The position numbers were made by a program, and so were the translations under genes. A stretch of 15,618 nt of DNA, from positions 1 to 15,618 of the forward strand of contig CAJLBR010000029.1 in NCBI GenBank assembly GCA_905204915.1, in the 5' to 3' direction. This document shows positions 4,884 through 12,153 of this stretch, piece by piece. The DNA comes from an uncultured Clostridium sp. GTDB taxonomy: Bacteria > Bacillota > Clostridia > TANB77 > CAG-465. The notes beneath the pieces are model-generated. The model was not told the origin of the DNA. It saw only the letters and a list, made by a program, of their open reading frames with translations, and did no database searches. The stretch's first letter is position 1. The number at the start of each line of letters is the position of its first letter.

Positions 4884-7795
4884 TGGAGAAAATAAAAGTA
4901 AGTGATTTAGCAAGAAAAATGGGACTTACGGTTTCACAAACATTAACCAAATTGGAAGAGTGTGGTATAAAAAAGAGTAACGCTTCAGATTTATTAGAAG
5001 AAAATGAAGTAAAAAAAGTATTAAAAGGGAGTAATGTAAAAGTGGATTTAAAAGGAACAGAGAAAAAAACAGGAATGCATATAATTAGAAGAAATATAAA
5101 AGTTATAAATACTAGTGGAGATAAGAGTGAAGTTGAACAAATAACAACTGATATAAGTGGTTCTATAAAGAAATCACATCACACAGTTAATGATGGAAGA
5201 GGTGCATCTAAAAATTATAATAAGGATGGACTTGGTGTTGTTGCACCTAAAAAACCATATCCTCAAAGACCAAAATTTAACGGTGGTAGAAATAATAATG
5301 TTGTAATAACAAGAAATGGAAAGCCTGTTGAGGCACCAAAAGAAGAGAAAAAAGTAGAACAACAACCAGTTGCTAAAGTAGAAGAAGTTAAAAAGACTGC
5401 ACCAGTAGTAAATAATGAAAAACCAGTAGAAAATGAAAAGAATACTGGTAGAAAAAATCCACAATATAATAACCAAAACCCAAGAAATAACTATAACAAT
5501 AATGGTAATAATTCTAATTATGCTCCAAGAAATAAATATGATAATAACCGTCCAAGAAATAATTATAATAACAGAAATGAAAATTCTAATAATTCTGGCG
5601 ATAGAAATAATAGACCAAATGGTAACTATAATAGAGATAGAAATAACGGTTATAGACAAAACGGTAATAATAATGGCTATAGACAAAATGGTGGCTATAG
5701 ACAAAACTCTTCAATGAATAATACTTCATATCAAGTTAATAAGTTTATGAAACAAACTGCTGCTGCACCTGTTGAGCAAAAAGAAACTAGAGATTATTCT
5801 AATACTAATATAGATAAGAGAAAATATGAAAATAAACAAAATGAGAAGAAACAAGAAAAACTAGACAAAAACAAATTAAGAGAACAACATTCAAGAGTTG
5901 CTACTTCAAGATTAAAAGGTCTAGAGGTTGACTCTTCATCTGGAATGCTTGATCTTTATGAGAGAGAAAGTGATTTTTCTAGAAAATCTTCTAAAAAGAA
6001 AAATAAACAAAAGGTTCAAATGAATCAAACTAAAATAATACCAATGACTGAAGTTAAATTACCCGAAATGATGACAGTAAAAGAGTTTGCTGAGGCTATT
6101 AAAAAACAAGCTGCTGAAGTAATAAAGAAATTATTTGCACTTGGAATAATGGCTACAGTAAACCAAGAAATTGATTTTGATACAGCATTTTTAATAGCTG
6201 AAGAATTCGGCATAACAGCTGAAAAAGAGGTAAAAGTAACAGAAGAAGATATATTATTTGATGATTCTGAAGACGATGAAAAAGATCTAGCACCAAGACC
6301 TCCAATAGTAGTTGTAATGGGACACGTTGACCATGGTAAAACTTCACTTCTAGATAAAATAAGAAGTGCAAATGTTGTATCTGGTGAAGCTGGTGGAATT
6401 ACACAACACATTGGTGCTTACAAAGTAACATGTAATGGTAGAGAAATTTGTTTCTTAGATACTCCTGGACATGAAGCTTTCACTGCAATGAGAGCAAGAG
6501 GAGCACAAGTTACAGATATAGCAATAATTGTTGTTGCTGCTGATGATGGTATAAAACCTCAAACAATAGAAGCTATTGACCATGCCAAAGCTGCAGGAGT
6601 TTCTATTATAGTTGCTATCAATAAAATTGATAAACCAACTGCAAATGTAGATAAAGTAAAACAGGAATTAATGAATGTTGGCCTTGTAGCAGAAGAATGG
6701 GGTGGAGATACAATCTGTGTTCCAATATCTGCAATGACAGGTCAAGGTATTGATAACTTACTTGAAATGATCCTTTTAGTAGCTGATATGAAAGACTTAA
6801 AAGCAAACCCTAATAAACAAGCTAAGGGAACTGTACTTGAAGCAAGACTTGATAAAAATACAGGTGTTATTACTTCTATGCTTGTTCAAAGAGGAGAGTT
6901 AAACGTTGGTGATACTATAGTAATAGGCGATGTTATTGGTAAAGTAAGAGCAATGAAGGATGATAAAGGTAAAAAGGTAAAACATGCTGGTCCATCTACT
7001 CCAGTTGAAATTATCGGATTATCTGAAGTTCCACATACTGGTGATGTTTTCTATGAAGTAGAAAATGAAAAAGTTGCAAAACAATTAGTTCAAAAGAAAA
7101 AAGCTGAACAAAGATTAAAACTTATACATCAAAGTTCAAAAGTAACATTAGATGACTTATTTGGCCAAATCAAAAAAGGACAAATAAAAGACTTAAATAT
7201 TATCATTAAAGCTGACGTTCAGGGATCAGTAGAAGCCTTAAAAGAATCTTTAGAAAAATTATCTAATGATCAAGTAAGAGTAAGAATATTACATGCTTCA
7301 ACTGGTGGAGTTAAAGAAAGTGATGTAACACTTGCATCTGTTTCAAATGCTATAATTATTGGATTTAATGTAAGACCTGAATCACAAGCTCAAATACAAG
7401 CTGATAAAGAAAAAGTTGATTTAAGATTATACAGAGTAATCTATGATGCAATTGAAGATGTTGAAAAAGCTCTAAAAGGAATGATTCCTAAAAAATATAA
7501 AGAAGTTATTCTTGGTACTGCAGAAGTTAGACGTGTGTTCAAAATAACAAACGTTGGTATTGTTGCAGGATGCTATGTAAAGAGCGGTAAAGTTGTAAGA
7601 AATGCAATGGTTAGACTTGTAAGAGACAACATTGTAATATTTGAAATAAAAATTGATTCATTAAAGAGAGAAAAAGATGACGTAAAAGAAGTTGCTGAAG
7701 GATACGAATGTGGTATTAAACTTGAAAAATTCAGTGACATTAAAGAAGGCGATATCTTTGAATGCTTTGAAATGGAAGAAATAAAAGGAGAATAA
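4883..7795 (+). CDS. infB: Translation initiation factor IF-2
   Basis: IF-2 is the GTPase that brings initiator tRNA to the ribosome. At 970 residues it is long for a Firmicute. Layout: a first IF2_N domain (about 3-47), then a low-complexity Asn/Arg/Tyr/Gly-rich linker (about 190-285) with repeated NGYRQNG motifs. A basic helical stretch and a second IF2_N domain (about 394-444) follow. The G domain has GHVDHGKT (480-487), GGITQHIGAY, DTPGHEAF (526-533), NKIDK (about 580) and SAMTGQG, and beta-barrel and C-terminal tRNA-binding domains follow. The start is a GTG overlapping the ylxR stop by one base, with GGAGG at 4871-4875, implying translational coupling. The ylxQ gene (L7Ae-like) that often separates ylxR from infB is absent. 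Confidence 0.97.
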   Translation: MEKIKVSDLARKMGLTVSQTLTKLEECGIKKSNASDLLEENEVKKVLKGSNVKVDLKGTEKKTGMHIIRRNIKVINTSGDKSEVEQITTDISGSIKKSHHTVNDGRGASKNYNKDGLGVVAPKKPYPQRPKFNGGRNNNVVITRNGKPVEAPKEEKKVEQQPVAKVEEVKKTAPVVNNEKPVENEKNTGRKNPQYNNQNPRNNYNNNGNNSNYAPRNKYDNNRPRNNYNNRNENSNNSGDRNNRPNGNYNRDRNNGYRQNGNNNGYRQNGGYRQNSSMNNTSYQVNKFMKQTAAAPVEQKETRDYSNTNIDKRKYENKQNEKKQEKLDKNKLREQHSRVATSRLKGLEVDSSSGMLDLYERESDFSRKSSKKKNKQKVQMNQTKIIPMTEVKLPEMMTVKEFAEAIKKQAAEVIKKLFALGIMATVNQEIDFDTAFLIAEEFGITAEKEVKVTEEDILFDDSEDDEKDLAPRPPIVVVMGHVDHGKTSLLDKIRSANVVSGEAGGITQHIGAYKVTCNGREICFLDTPGHEAFTAMRARGAQVTDIAIIVVAADDGIKPQTIEAIDHAKAAGVSIIVAINKIDKPTANVDKVKQELMNVGLVAEEWGGDTICVPISAMTGQGIDNLLEMILLVADMKDLKANPNKQAKGTVLEARLDKNTGVITSMLVQRGELNVGDTIVIGDVIGKVRAMKDDKGKKVKHAGPSTPVEIIGLSEVPHTGDVFYEVENEKVAKQLVQKKKAEQRLKLIHQSSKVTLDDLFGQIKKGQIKDLNIIIKADVQGSVEALKESLEKLSNDQVRVRILHASTGGVKESDVTLASVSNAIIIGFNVRPESQAQIQADKEKVDLRLYRVIYDAIEDVEKALKGMIPKKYKEVILGTAEVRRVFKITNVGIVAGCYVKSGKVVRNAMVRLVRDNIVIFEIKIDSLKREKDDVKEVAEGYECGIKLEKFSDIKEGDIFECFEMEEIKGE
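5448..5720 (+). repeat. Low-complexity Asn/Arg/Tyr-rich coding repeat in infB
   Basis: About 90 codons encode a disordered linker dominated by Asn (AAT/AAC), with Arg, Tyr, Gly and Pro. Three near-identical units encoding NGYRQNG or GGYRQN occur between about 5645 and 5706. The reverse strand and other frames stay open here only because of composition; those frames are not genes. Confidence 0.85.
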
Positions 7796-7796
7796 T

Positions 7797-8147
7797 ATGC
7801 AAAAACATGAAAGATTAGAACAAGATGCTAAAATGGCACTTAGTAATATAATCATGTATGAAGTAAAAAATCCATCAGTTACAGGACTTATTTCTGTAAC
7901 TGATGTGAAAATTACTCCAGATCAAAAATATGGTAAAGTATATGTAAGTATTTTTGGAAAAGAAAATAAACAAAAAGTTATAGATGCTTTGAACGATTCT
8001 AAAGGATTTATTAGAACAGAACTTGGAAGAAGAGTTAAGTTTATGAATGTTCCAGCTCTAACTTTTGTGTTAGATGACTCTATGGAATATGGAGCTCATA
8101 TGGATAAACTAATTGATGAAGTAATAAAAAAAGATGAAGAAAAATAG
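7797..8147 (+). CDS. rbfA: 30S ribosome-binding factor RbfA
   Basis: RbfA is a small KH-type protein that binds late 30S assembly intermediates near helix 1 of 16S rRNA and aids maturation and cold adaptation. The 116-residue product shows the family pattern: an N-terminal helix with RLEQDAKMALSNII, then VKNPSVTGLISVTDVKIT with the strand-kink region, KVYVSIFG, and the C-terminal PALTFVLDDSMEYGAHMDKLIDEV (residues 85-108). AGGAG (7786-7790) inside the infB end serves as ribosome binding site and only 1 nt separates the infB stop from the ATG, so it is coupled to IF-2. Confidence 0.95.
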   Translation: MQKHERLEQDAKMALSNIIMYEVKNPSVTGLISVTDVKITPDQKYGKVYVSIFGKENKQKVIDALNDSKGFIRTELGRRVKFMNVPALTFVLDDSMEYGAHMDKLIDEVIKKDEEK

Positions 8148-8173
8148 AATTATAGAATAATTGGGGTGGTTAA

Positions 8174-9124
8174 ATGTTTAGTGAAGCAAAAAAACTTGTA
8201 GAAGATTCAAATAAAATATACATAGTAGGACATGTAAATCCAGATGGTGATTCAATTGGTTCTGCATTTGGTATGTGTATAGCACTAAGAAATCTGGGAA
8301 AAGATGCAAGAGTTGTTTTACCGAAATATTCAACCACATTTTCTTTTTTACCACATATTAGTGAATATTCAGTTGAATTTATAGAAGATGAAGAATATGA
8401 CCTACTTATATGTGTTGATTCTAGTGATAAAGATAGACTTGCTATAAAACCAGAAGATTATGATAAAGCAAAAAAAGTTCTAATGCTAGATCATCATGAA
8501 AAGAAAGTGCCATATGGTGATGTAAATTGTATTTATAGTGATTTGCCAGCTGCAAGTCAAATTATATTTAACTTTCTAGAATATATGAATGTTAATATAA
8601 CATCTGAAATTGCTATATATCTATATATGGGAATTATGACAGATACTGGAAGTTTTAACTATTCTTCTACTAAACCATCTACATTTGTGGCAGTTTCAAA
8701 ACTTATTTCAACAGGAATTGATTTTGCTGACATTTGTAAAAGAGTTAATGATACCAAAAAAGAAAGCATTCTTTATCTTATAAGAGAGACTATTAATAAT
8801 ATGGAAGTTTATTTTGATGGTCAAATAAGATATTCATATATTCCATATTCTACAATAAAGGAATTAGGGATTGATGAAGAAGATGCAGAAGGAATGACAA
8901 ACTATTTAAGAATGGTTGAAGGTACTCAAGTAGCAGTGTATGTTAGAGGAAAATCAGATGGAACAAATAAAGTAAGTCTTCGTTCTAGCGGAAAAGTAGA
9001 TGTTTCTAAAGTTGCCATAGAATTTGGTGGCGGAGGTCATAAAAGAGCTTCTGGTTATACAATGCCAGAAGATTATGAAACTTCAAAAGAAAAATTACTT
9101 AGCATGTTAGGAGGAATGCTTTAA
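8174..9124 (+). CDS. nrnA: Bifunctional oligoribonuclease / pAp phosphatase NrnA (DHH family)
   Basis: NrnA degrades very short RNAs to mononucleotides and removes the 3' phosphate of pAp. The 316-residue protein has the DHH phosphoesterase motifs: GHVNPDGDSIGS (residues 19-30, ligands H20, D24, D26), VDSSD (81-85), DHH (106-108), and GIMTDTG (153-159, D157). The C-terminal DHHA1 domain ends with the substrate-binding GGGGHKRASG (285-294). Length and motif spacing match B. subtilis NrnA. The ribosome binding site GGGGTGG (8163-8169) is well placed. The gene sits between rbfA and truB as in many Firmicutes, and its stop overlaps the truB start (TAATG). Confidence 0.94.
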   Translation: MFSEAKKLVEDSNKIYIVGHVNPDGDSIGSAFGMCIALRNLGKDARVVLPKYSTTFSFLPHISEYSVEFIEDEEYDLLICVDSSDKDRLAIKPEDYDKAKKVLMLDHHEKKVPYGDVNCIYSDLPAASQIIFNFLEYMNVNITSEIAIYLYMGIMTDTGSFNYSSTKPSTFVAVSKLISTGIDFADICKRVNDTKKESILYLIRETINNMEVYFDGQIRYSYIPYSTIKELGIDEEDAEGMTNYLRMVEGTQVAVYVRGKSDGTNKVSLRSSGKVDVSKVAIEFGGGGHKRASGYTMPEDYETSKEKLLSMLGGML

Positions 9125-10002
9125 TGTTAATACCTCAAGTGAAAAATGGAATTTTAAATATAGATAAACCACAAGGTATAACATCATATGATGTAGTAGA
9201 TGTAATAAAAAAATTGTTCCCAAAAACTAAAGTTGGACATACTGGTACACTTGATCCACTTGCAACAGGAGTTCTTCCAATATTAATTGGTGAAGCTACA
9301 AAATTAAGCAATAATTTTACTGCAGAAGATAAAGTATACAAAGTAAAAATGTTACTAGGAGTAGAAACTGATACTTATGATATTACTGGAAGAATAGTAT
9401 TTGCTAGTGTAGTAAATAAAGATGAATTTTATATAAAAGAAAGAATAAAGAGATTCATTGGAAAACAAATGCAAACTCCTCCAATATATAGTGCAATAAG
9501 AATAGATGGAAAAAGAGCATATTCATATGCAAGAGAAGGCAAAAAAGTTGAAATGCCTGAAAGAGAAGTTGAAATTTATTCTATTGAAGATATAAAAGTT
9601 AATCTAGAATTAAGAGAAGTAAGCTTTGTAGTACACTGTTCTAAAGGAACTTATGTAAGAAGTTTAGTAAATGATATTGGCAAGAAAATTGGATGTGGTG
9701 CTACAATGACAGATCTTGTAAGAATTAGAACAGGGAATTTTGATATAAAAAATAGTATTCCACTTTATAATTTTTTAAAATTAGATTATGATAAAATGTT
9801 AGATAAGATTTGTACAATCGAAGAATACTATGAAGATTCAAAGAAAATTGTGCTAAATGAAGTAGAATTTAAAAAATTTTTAAATGGAGTAAAGCTACCA
9901 GTTCAATTAAAAGATGGTATTGCTAGAATATATTTTAACAATTCTTATAAAGGGATTGGAACAATAGAAAATAAAGAATTAAAAAGATATATAGTAGAAT
10001 AA
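9124..10002 (+). CDS. truB: tRNA pseudouridine(55) synthase TruB
   Basis: TruB converts U55 of the tRNA T-loop to pseudouridine. The 292-residue product begins with GILNIDKPQGITSYDVV, then motif II GHTGTLDPLATGVLP (residues 39-53) with the catalytic Asp44. YKVKMLLGVETDTYDITG, QTPPIYSAIRIDGKRAYSYAREG and the CSKGTYVRSLVNDIG motif follow, all typical of TruB. A C-terminal PUA-like tail follows. The ATG overlaps the nrnA stop by one base, and AGGAGG (9109-9114) in the nrnA end drives translation. A strong terminator lies 8 nt after the stop, so ribF and rpsO, which often follow truB, are not part of this operon. Confidence 0.96.
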   Translation: MLIPQVKNGILNIDKPQGITSYDVVDVIKKLFPKTKVGHTGTLDPLATGVLPILIGEATKLSNNFTAEDKVYKVKMLLGVETDTYDITGRIVFASVVNKDEFYIKERIKRFIGKQMQTPPIYSAIRIDGKRAYSYAREGKKVEMPEREVEIYSIEDIKVNLELREVSFVVHCSKGTYVRSLVNDIGKKIGCGATMTDLVRIRTGNFDIKNSIPLYNFLKLDYDKMLDKICTIEEYYEDSKKIVLNEVEFKKFLNGVKLPVQLKDGIARIYFNNSYKGIGTIENKELKRYIVE

Positions 10003-10010
10003 TTTAAAAG

Positions 10011-10046
10011 TTTCACCAATTTTATTGGTGAAATTTTTCTTTTTTA
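10011..10046 (+). terminator. Intrinsic terminator of the rimP-truB operon
   Basis: TTTCACCAAT (10011-10020) pairs perfectly with ATTGGTGAAA (10024-10033) around a TTT loop. A T-rich tract (10034-10045) with one C follows. It lies 8 nt after the truB stop and just before the perR promoter. Confidence 0.9.
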
Positions 10047-10047
10047 C

Positions 10048-10076
10048 TTGACTTTCCTTAAAAATTAATATAAAAT
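10048..10076 (+). promoter_or_regulatory. Promoter of the perR-rubrerythrin operon
   Basis: TTGACT (10048-10053) and TAAAAT (10071-10076) have 17-nt spacing, close to the sigma-A consensus. Transcription would start near 10083, inside the palindrome at 10082-10104, an arrangement suited to repression. Confidence 0.8.
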
Positions 10077-10081
10077 AATAA

Positions 10082-10104
10082 AAAATAGTAATAATTACTA
10101 TTTT
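10082..10104. promoter_or_regulatory. Perfect 23-nt palindrome, probable PerR operator
   Basis: The half-site AAAATAGTAAT (10082-10092) and its exact inverted copy (10094-10104) flank a central A. The inner 15 nt read TAGTAAT, A, ATTACTA, a 7-1-7 arrangement like the PerR box TTATAAT-N-ATTATAA, with 5 of 7 matches in each half. It lies immediately downstream of the -10 box and spans the predicted transcription start. The next gene encodes a PerR-type regulator, so autorepression is the natural reading; direct binding is inferred. Confidence 0.75.
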
Positions 10105-10120
10105 CGGAAAGGTATATAGT

Positions 10121-10492
10121 ATGAACTATTCAAGACAAAGAGAATTAATTACTAGATATGTAAAATCTGTTACATCTCATCCAACTGCTGAAGAGGTTTA
10201 TAATGAAGTTAAAAAAGAAGAACCCAATATAAGTCTTGGCACTGTATATAGAAATTTATGCAAATTAGCAGATGATGGCCAAATTTTAAGAATAAAAATG
10301 GCAAATACTAAAGACAGATTTGACGGAAATACGAATCATCATTATCATGCAAAGTGTGTAAAGTGTGGAAAAATAATTGATATTTTTATAGATTATTTAA
10401 GCTACATAGATAGTGATGTTGAAAAAAAGACAGATATTAAAATTCTTTCTCATGATATAATATTTAATACTATATGTAAAGATTGTGAATAA
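10121..10492 (+). CDS. perR: Peroxide-responsive Fur-family repressor PerR
   Basis: This 123-residue protein is a Fur-family DNA-binding metalloregulator. The winged helix shows HPTAEEVY (residues 20-27) and the recognition helix ISLGTVYRNL (37-46). Metal-site residues known in B. subtilis PerR are all present by alignment: His20 (H37), Asp68 (D85), His74 and His76 (H91, H93), and Asp87 (D104). Asp rather than Glu at the last site favours PerR over Fur. The structural zinc site is CVKC (79-82) plus CKDC (119-122). The N-terminus is shorter than in B. subtilis, as is common in clostridial versions. GGAAAGG (10106-10112) sets the start. It sits behind a PerR-like palindrome and 16 nt before rubrerythrin, so it probably represses both genes until peroxide oxidises its metal-binding histidines. 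Confidence 0.9.
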   Translation: MNYSRQRELITRYVKSVTSHPTAEEVYNEVKKEEPNISLGTVYRNLCKLADDGQILRIKMANTKDRFDGNTNHHYHAKCVKCGKIIDIFIDYLSYIDSDVEKKTDIKILSHDIIFNTICKDCE

Positions 10493-10508
10493 TTTAGGAG
10501 GATTTATT

Positions 10509-11048
10509 ATGGATTTAAAAGGAACAAAAACAGAGGCAAACTTAATGGCAGCATTTGCCGGTGAATCACAAGCAAGAAATAAATATACTTACTATGCTTC
10601 TAAAGCAAAAAAAGAAGGATATGAACAAATAGCAGCAATTTTTGAAGAAACTGCAAACAATGAAAAAGAACATGCAAAAATGTGGTTTAAATTATTACAT
10701 GGAAATGAAGTTCCATCAACTGTTCAAAATCTAAAAGATGCAGCAGAAGGTGAAAATTTTGAATGGACTGATATGTATGATAATTTTGCAAAAATTGCAA
10801 AAGAAGAAGGATTCGATCATATTGCATATCTATTTGAAGAAGTTGCTAAAATAGAAAAAGAACATGAAGAAAGATATAAAAAATTATTAGAAAATATTGA
10901 TTCAGATGAAGTTTTCAAAAAGACAGGTGTAAGAATTTGGAAATGTAGAAACTGTGGACATATACATGTTGGAGAAGAAGCTCCAAAGGTTTGTCCAGTT
11001 TGTGCTCATCCTCAAAGTTATTTTGAAATAAAAGCAGAAAATTATTAA
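10509..11048 (+). CDS. rbr: Rubrerythrin
   Basis: Rubrerythrin is a cytoplasmic non-haem iron protein that reduces hydrogen peroxide in anaerobes, taking electrons from NAD(P)H via rubredoxin-type carriers. The 179-residue product has the ferritin-like four-helix domain with di-iron ligands in GES (E19), ANNEKEH (E52, H55), KEEGF (E99/E100 region) and KIEKEH (E116, H119). A C-terminal rubredoxin-like knuckle has C146, C149, C162 and C165 (CRNC and CPVC). AGGAGG (10496-10501) fixes the ATG at 10509; an earlier in-frame GTG at 10485 lies inside perR and lacks a ribosome binding site. Co-transcribed with perR and ended by a strong terminator. This pairing supports an anaerobic or microaerophilic lifestyle. 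Confidence 0.96.
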   Translation: MDLKGTKTEANLMAAFAGESQARNKYTYYASKAKKEGYEQIAAIFEETANNEKEHAKMWFKLLHGNEVPSTVQNLKDAAEGENFEWTDMYDNFAKIAKEEGFDHIAYLFEEVAKIEKEHEERYKKLLENIDSDEVFKKTGVRIWKCRNCGHIHVGEEAPKVCPVCAHPQSYFEIKAENY

Positions 11049-11055
11049 TAAATGA

Positions 11056-11090
11056 AAAATCTTGGAATTCGTATAGTATTCCAAGATTTT
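11056..11090 (+). terminator. Terminator of the perR-rbr operon
   Basis: A perfect 13-bp stem, AAAATCTTGGAAT (11056-11068) with ATTCCAAGATTTT (11078-11090), has a 9-nt loop. It lies 7 nt after the rubrerythrin stop. The following U-tract is short (TTTT then AT-rich). Confidence 0.85.
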
Positions 11091-11112
11091 ATAATTATAA
11101 TTATAATTATAT
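11091..11112. repeat. Short (TAATTA)n AT-only tract
   Basis: A period-6 run of TAATTA/ATAATT follows the terminator and is followed by more A/T sequence to about 11150. It is self-complementary, but no function is evident. Confidence 0.6.
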
Positions 11113-11151
11113 TATATTACATTATTATTTATCTTTAAAATAGCTACTATC

Positions 11152-11180
11152 TTGTATAATATTGTATTATGTGATATAAT
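11152..11180 (+). promoter_or_regulatory. Extended -10 promoter of the unknown 257-aa gene
   Basis: TTGTAT (11152-11157) and TATAAT (11175-11180) are 17 nt apart, and TG at 11172-11173 forms an extended -10 (TGaTATAAT). Transcription would start near 11187. A 15-nt inverted repeat, ATAATA-TTG-TATTAT (11156-11170), occupies the spacer and could be an operator or simply AT-rich chance. Confidence 0.65.
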
Positions 11181-11231
11181 GGTTTGCATAAAAATATACT
11201 CTAATAAAATTTTATAAGGAGGAAACTTTCG

Positions 11232-12005
11232 ATGAAATTAACTAAGGAAGAAAAAAAGATAAAAAAAGAAATTATAAAAGCCTATCAACGGAATTCACAT
11301 GGATCTTATGATCAAAGTGGTCTAAAGGACCTAAAAAAATTTACTAAATGGAATGAAGTTGGTTTGAATTTTTTTAAAATGCTGCAAAAGTGTGAGTTCA
11401 AATCAGCAGATGCAGCTTATACAATGATGTATACTAGTGAAGAAAGCAGCAATATTTTGTTTGAAATGGTTAAATTAGAATTAATCAAAATGAATTCACA
11501 CGAAGTGGAAAATGCCATTGAACTTATATCTTCAAATCAGGATGCAGATGCTTTTAAAATGCTTGATATAATAAAACAAAAAATAGCATGTTCTATAAAT
11601 GCATATTCTTTTTTAGAAAAGGCTGCACGTTATAAGTACACATCTACTCAAATAAATTGGTTGTTAAGCAGAGAAATTTATTCCTTGCCAAATAATCAAG
11701 TGGATTTTGAATATCTTAAAACAAACTATGAAAGGGGATTCCCAATTCAAATTTTGGATATTGGCAAGAAATCTAGAAAATATGAAGAATATGTCGTTAG
11801 TGAGTTTGAACCCGAAGAAGTACCCAAAATTCTCCATTTAAGAATTAATCTTAATGTGTTAAAATTTTTAAGGGAAAATAGTTTTGAAGCTTTTGAAATA
11901 ATTTATTATGATCATAAAAATCTTAAGTTTGATAGGTATGATTTAGAGTTTATATTTACTCATAAAGTAGATTCTAAAGAAGATTTCATTAAACAGTATT
12001 TATAA
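11232..12005 (+). CDS. Uncharacterised 257-residue, mostly helical protein
   Basis: I do not recognise this protein. It has no signal peptide or membrane segment, so it is probably cytoplasmic. The N-terminus is strongly basic and helical (KLTKEEKKIKKEIIKAY, residues 2-18). The rest is a series of amphipathic helices with no obvious catalytic motif, Walker motif or Cys cluster; single Cys residues at 54 and 120 are isolated. The C-terminus has an aromatic, acidic stretch (EAFEIIYYDHKNLKFDRYDLEFIF, about 219-242). A helical-repeat scaffold is possible but unproven. It uses some CGG and CGT Arg codons and more C-ending codons than its neighbours, which hints at later acquisition. It is a free-standing unit: own extended -10 promoter, AAGGAGG (11216-11222), and a strong terminator. 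Confidence 0.85.
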   Translation: MKLTKEEKKIKKEIIKAYQRNSHGSYDQSGLKDLKKFTKWNEVGLNFFKMLQKCEFKSADAAYTMMYTSEESSNILFEMVKLELIKMNSHEVENAIELISSNQDADAFKMLDIIKQKIACSINAYSFLEKAARYKYTSTQINWLLSREIYSLPNNQVDFEYLKTNYERGFPIQILDIGKKSRKYEEYVVSEFEPEEVPKILHLRINLNVLKFLRENSFEAFEIIYYDHKNLKFDRYDLEFIFTHKVDSKEDFIKQYL

Positions 12006-12018
12006 TAAAATAATCTGG

Positions 12019-12054
12019 AAATACTCTACAATTTTTGTAGAGTATTTTATTGTC
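12019..12054 (+). terminator. Terminator of the unknown gene
   Basis: A perfect 13-bp stem, AAATACTCTACAA (12019-12031) with TTGTAGAGTATTT (12035-12047), has a TTT loop and is followed by TTATTGT. It lies 13 nt after the stop of the 257-aa gene. Confidence 0.88.
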
Positions 12055-12096
12055 AAAAAACTCTTATATTTAGACAATATAAATTACTATAATTAC

Positions 12097-12124
12097 TTGA
12101 TTTTTTTGAAAAAAGAGGTATAAT
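12097..12124 (+). promoter_or_regulatory. Promoter of the frr-cdsA-rseP operon
   Basis: TTGATT (12097-12102) and TATAAT (12119-12124) have 16-nt spacing; the predicted start is near 12131. Its position shows that frr is not co-transcribed with an upstream pyrH, as it often is elsewhere. Confidence 0.7.
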
Positions 12125-12153
12125 ATTAATGTAAATTTAAGGAGAGATAATAT

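Noticed and set aside
5174..5704. Long open frame of 176 codons on the - strand inside infB
   Set aside because: It lies opposite the Asn-rich linker; AAT/AAC codons read as Ile/Val on the other strand. The product is a run of Ile, Ser and Val without domain features, and IF-2 is certain in the + frame.
6025..6411. 128-codon - strand frame opposite the IF-2 G domain
   Set aside because: Composition-driven shadow of a conserved GTPase region; no start signals or recognisable domain.
10485..10508. Upstream GTG start for rubrerythrin
   Set aside because: It falls within the perR coding sequence and has no ribosome binding site; AGGAGG at 10496-10501 serves the ATG at 10509.
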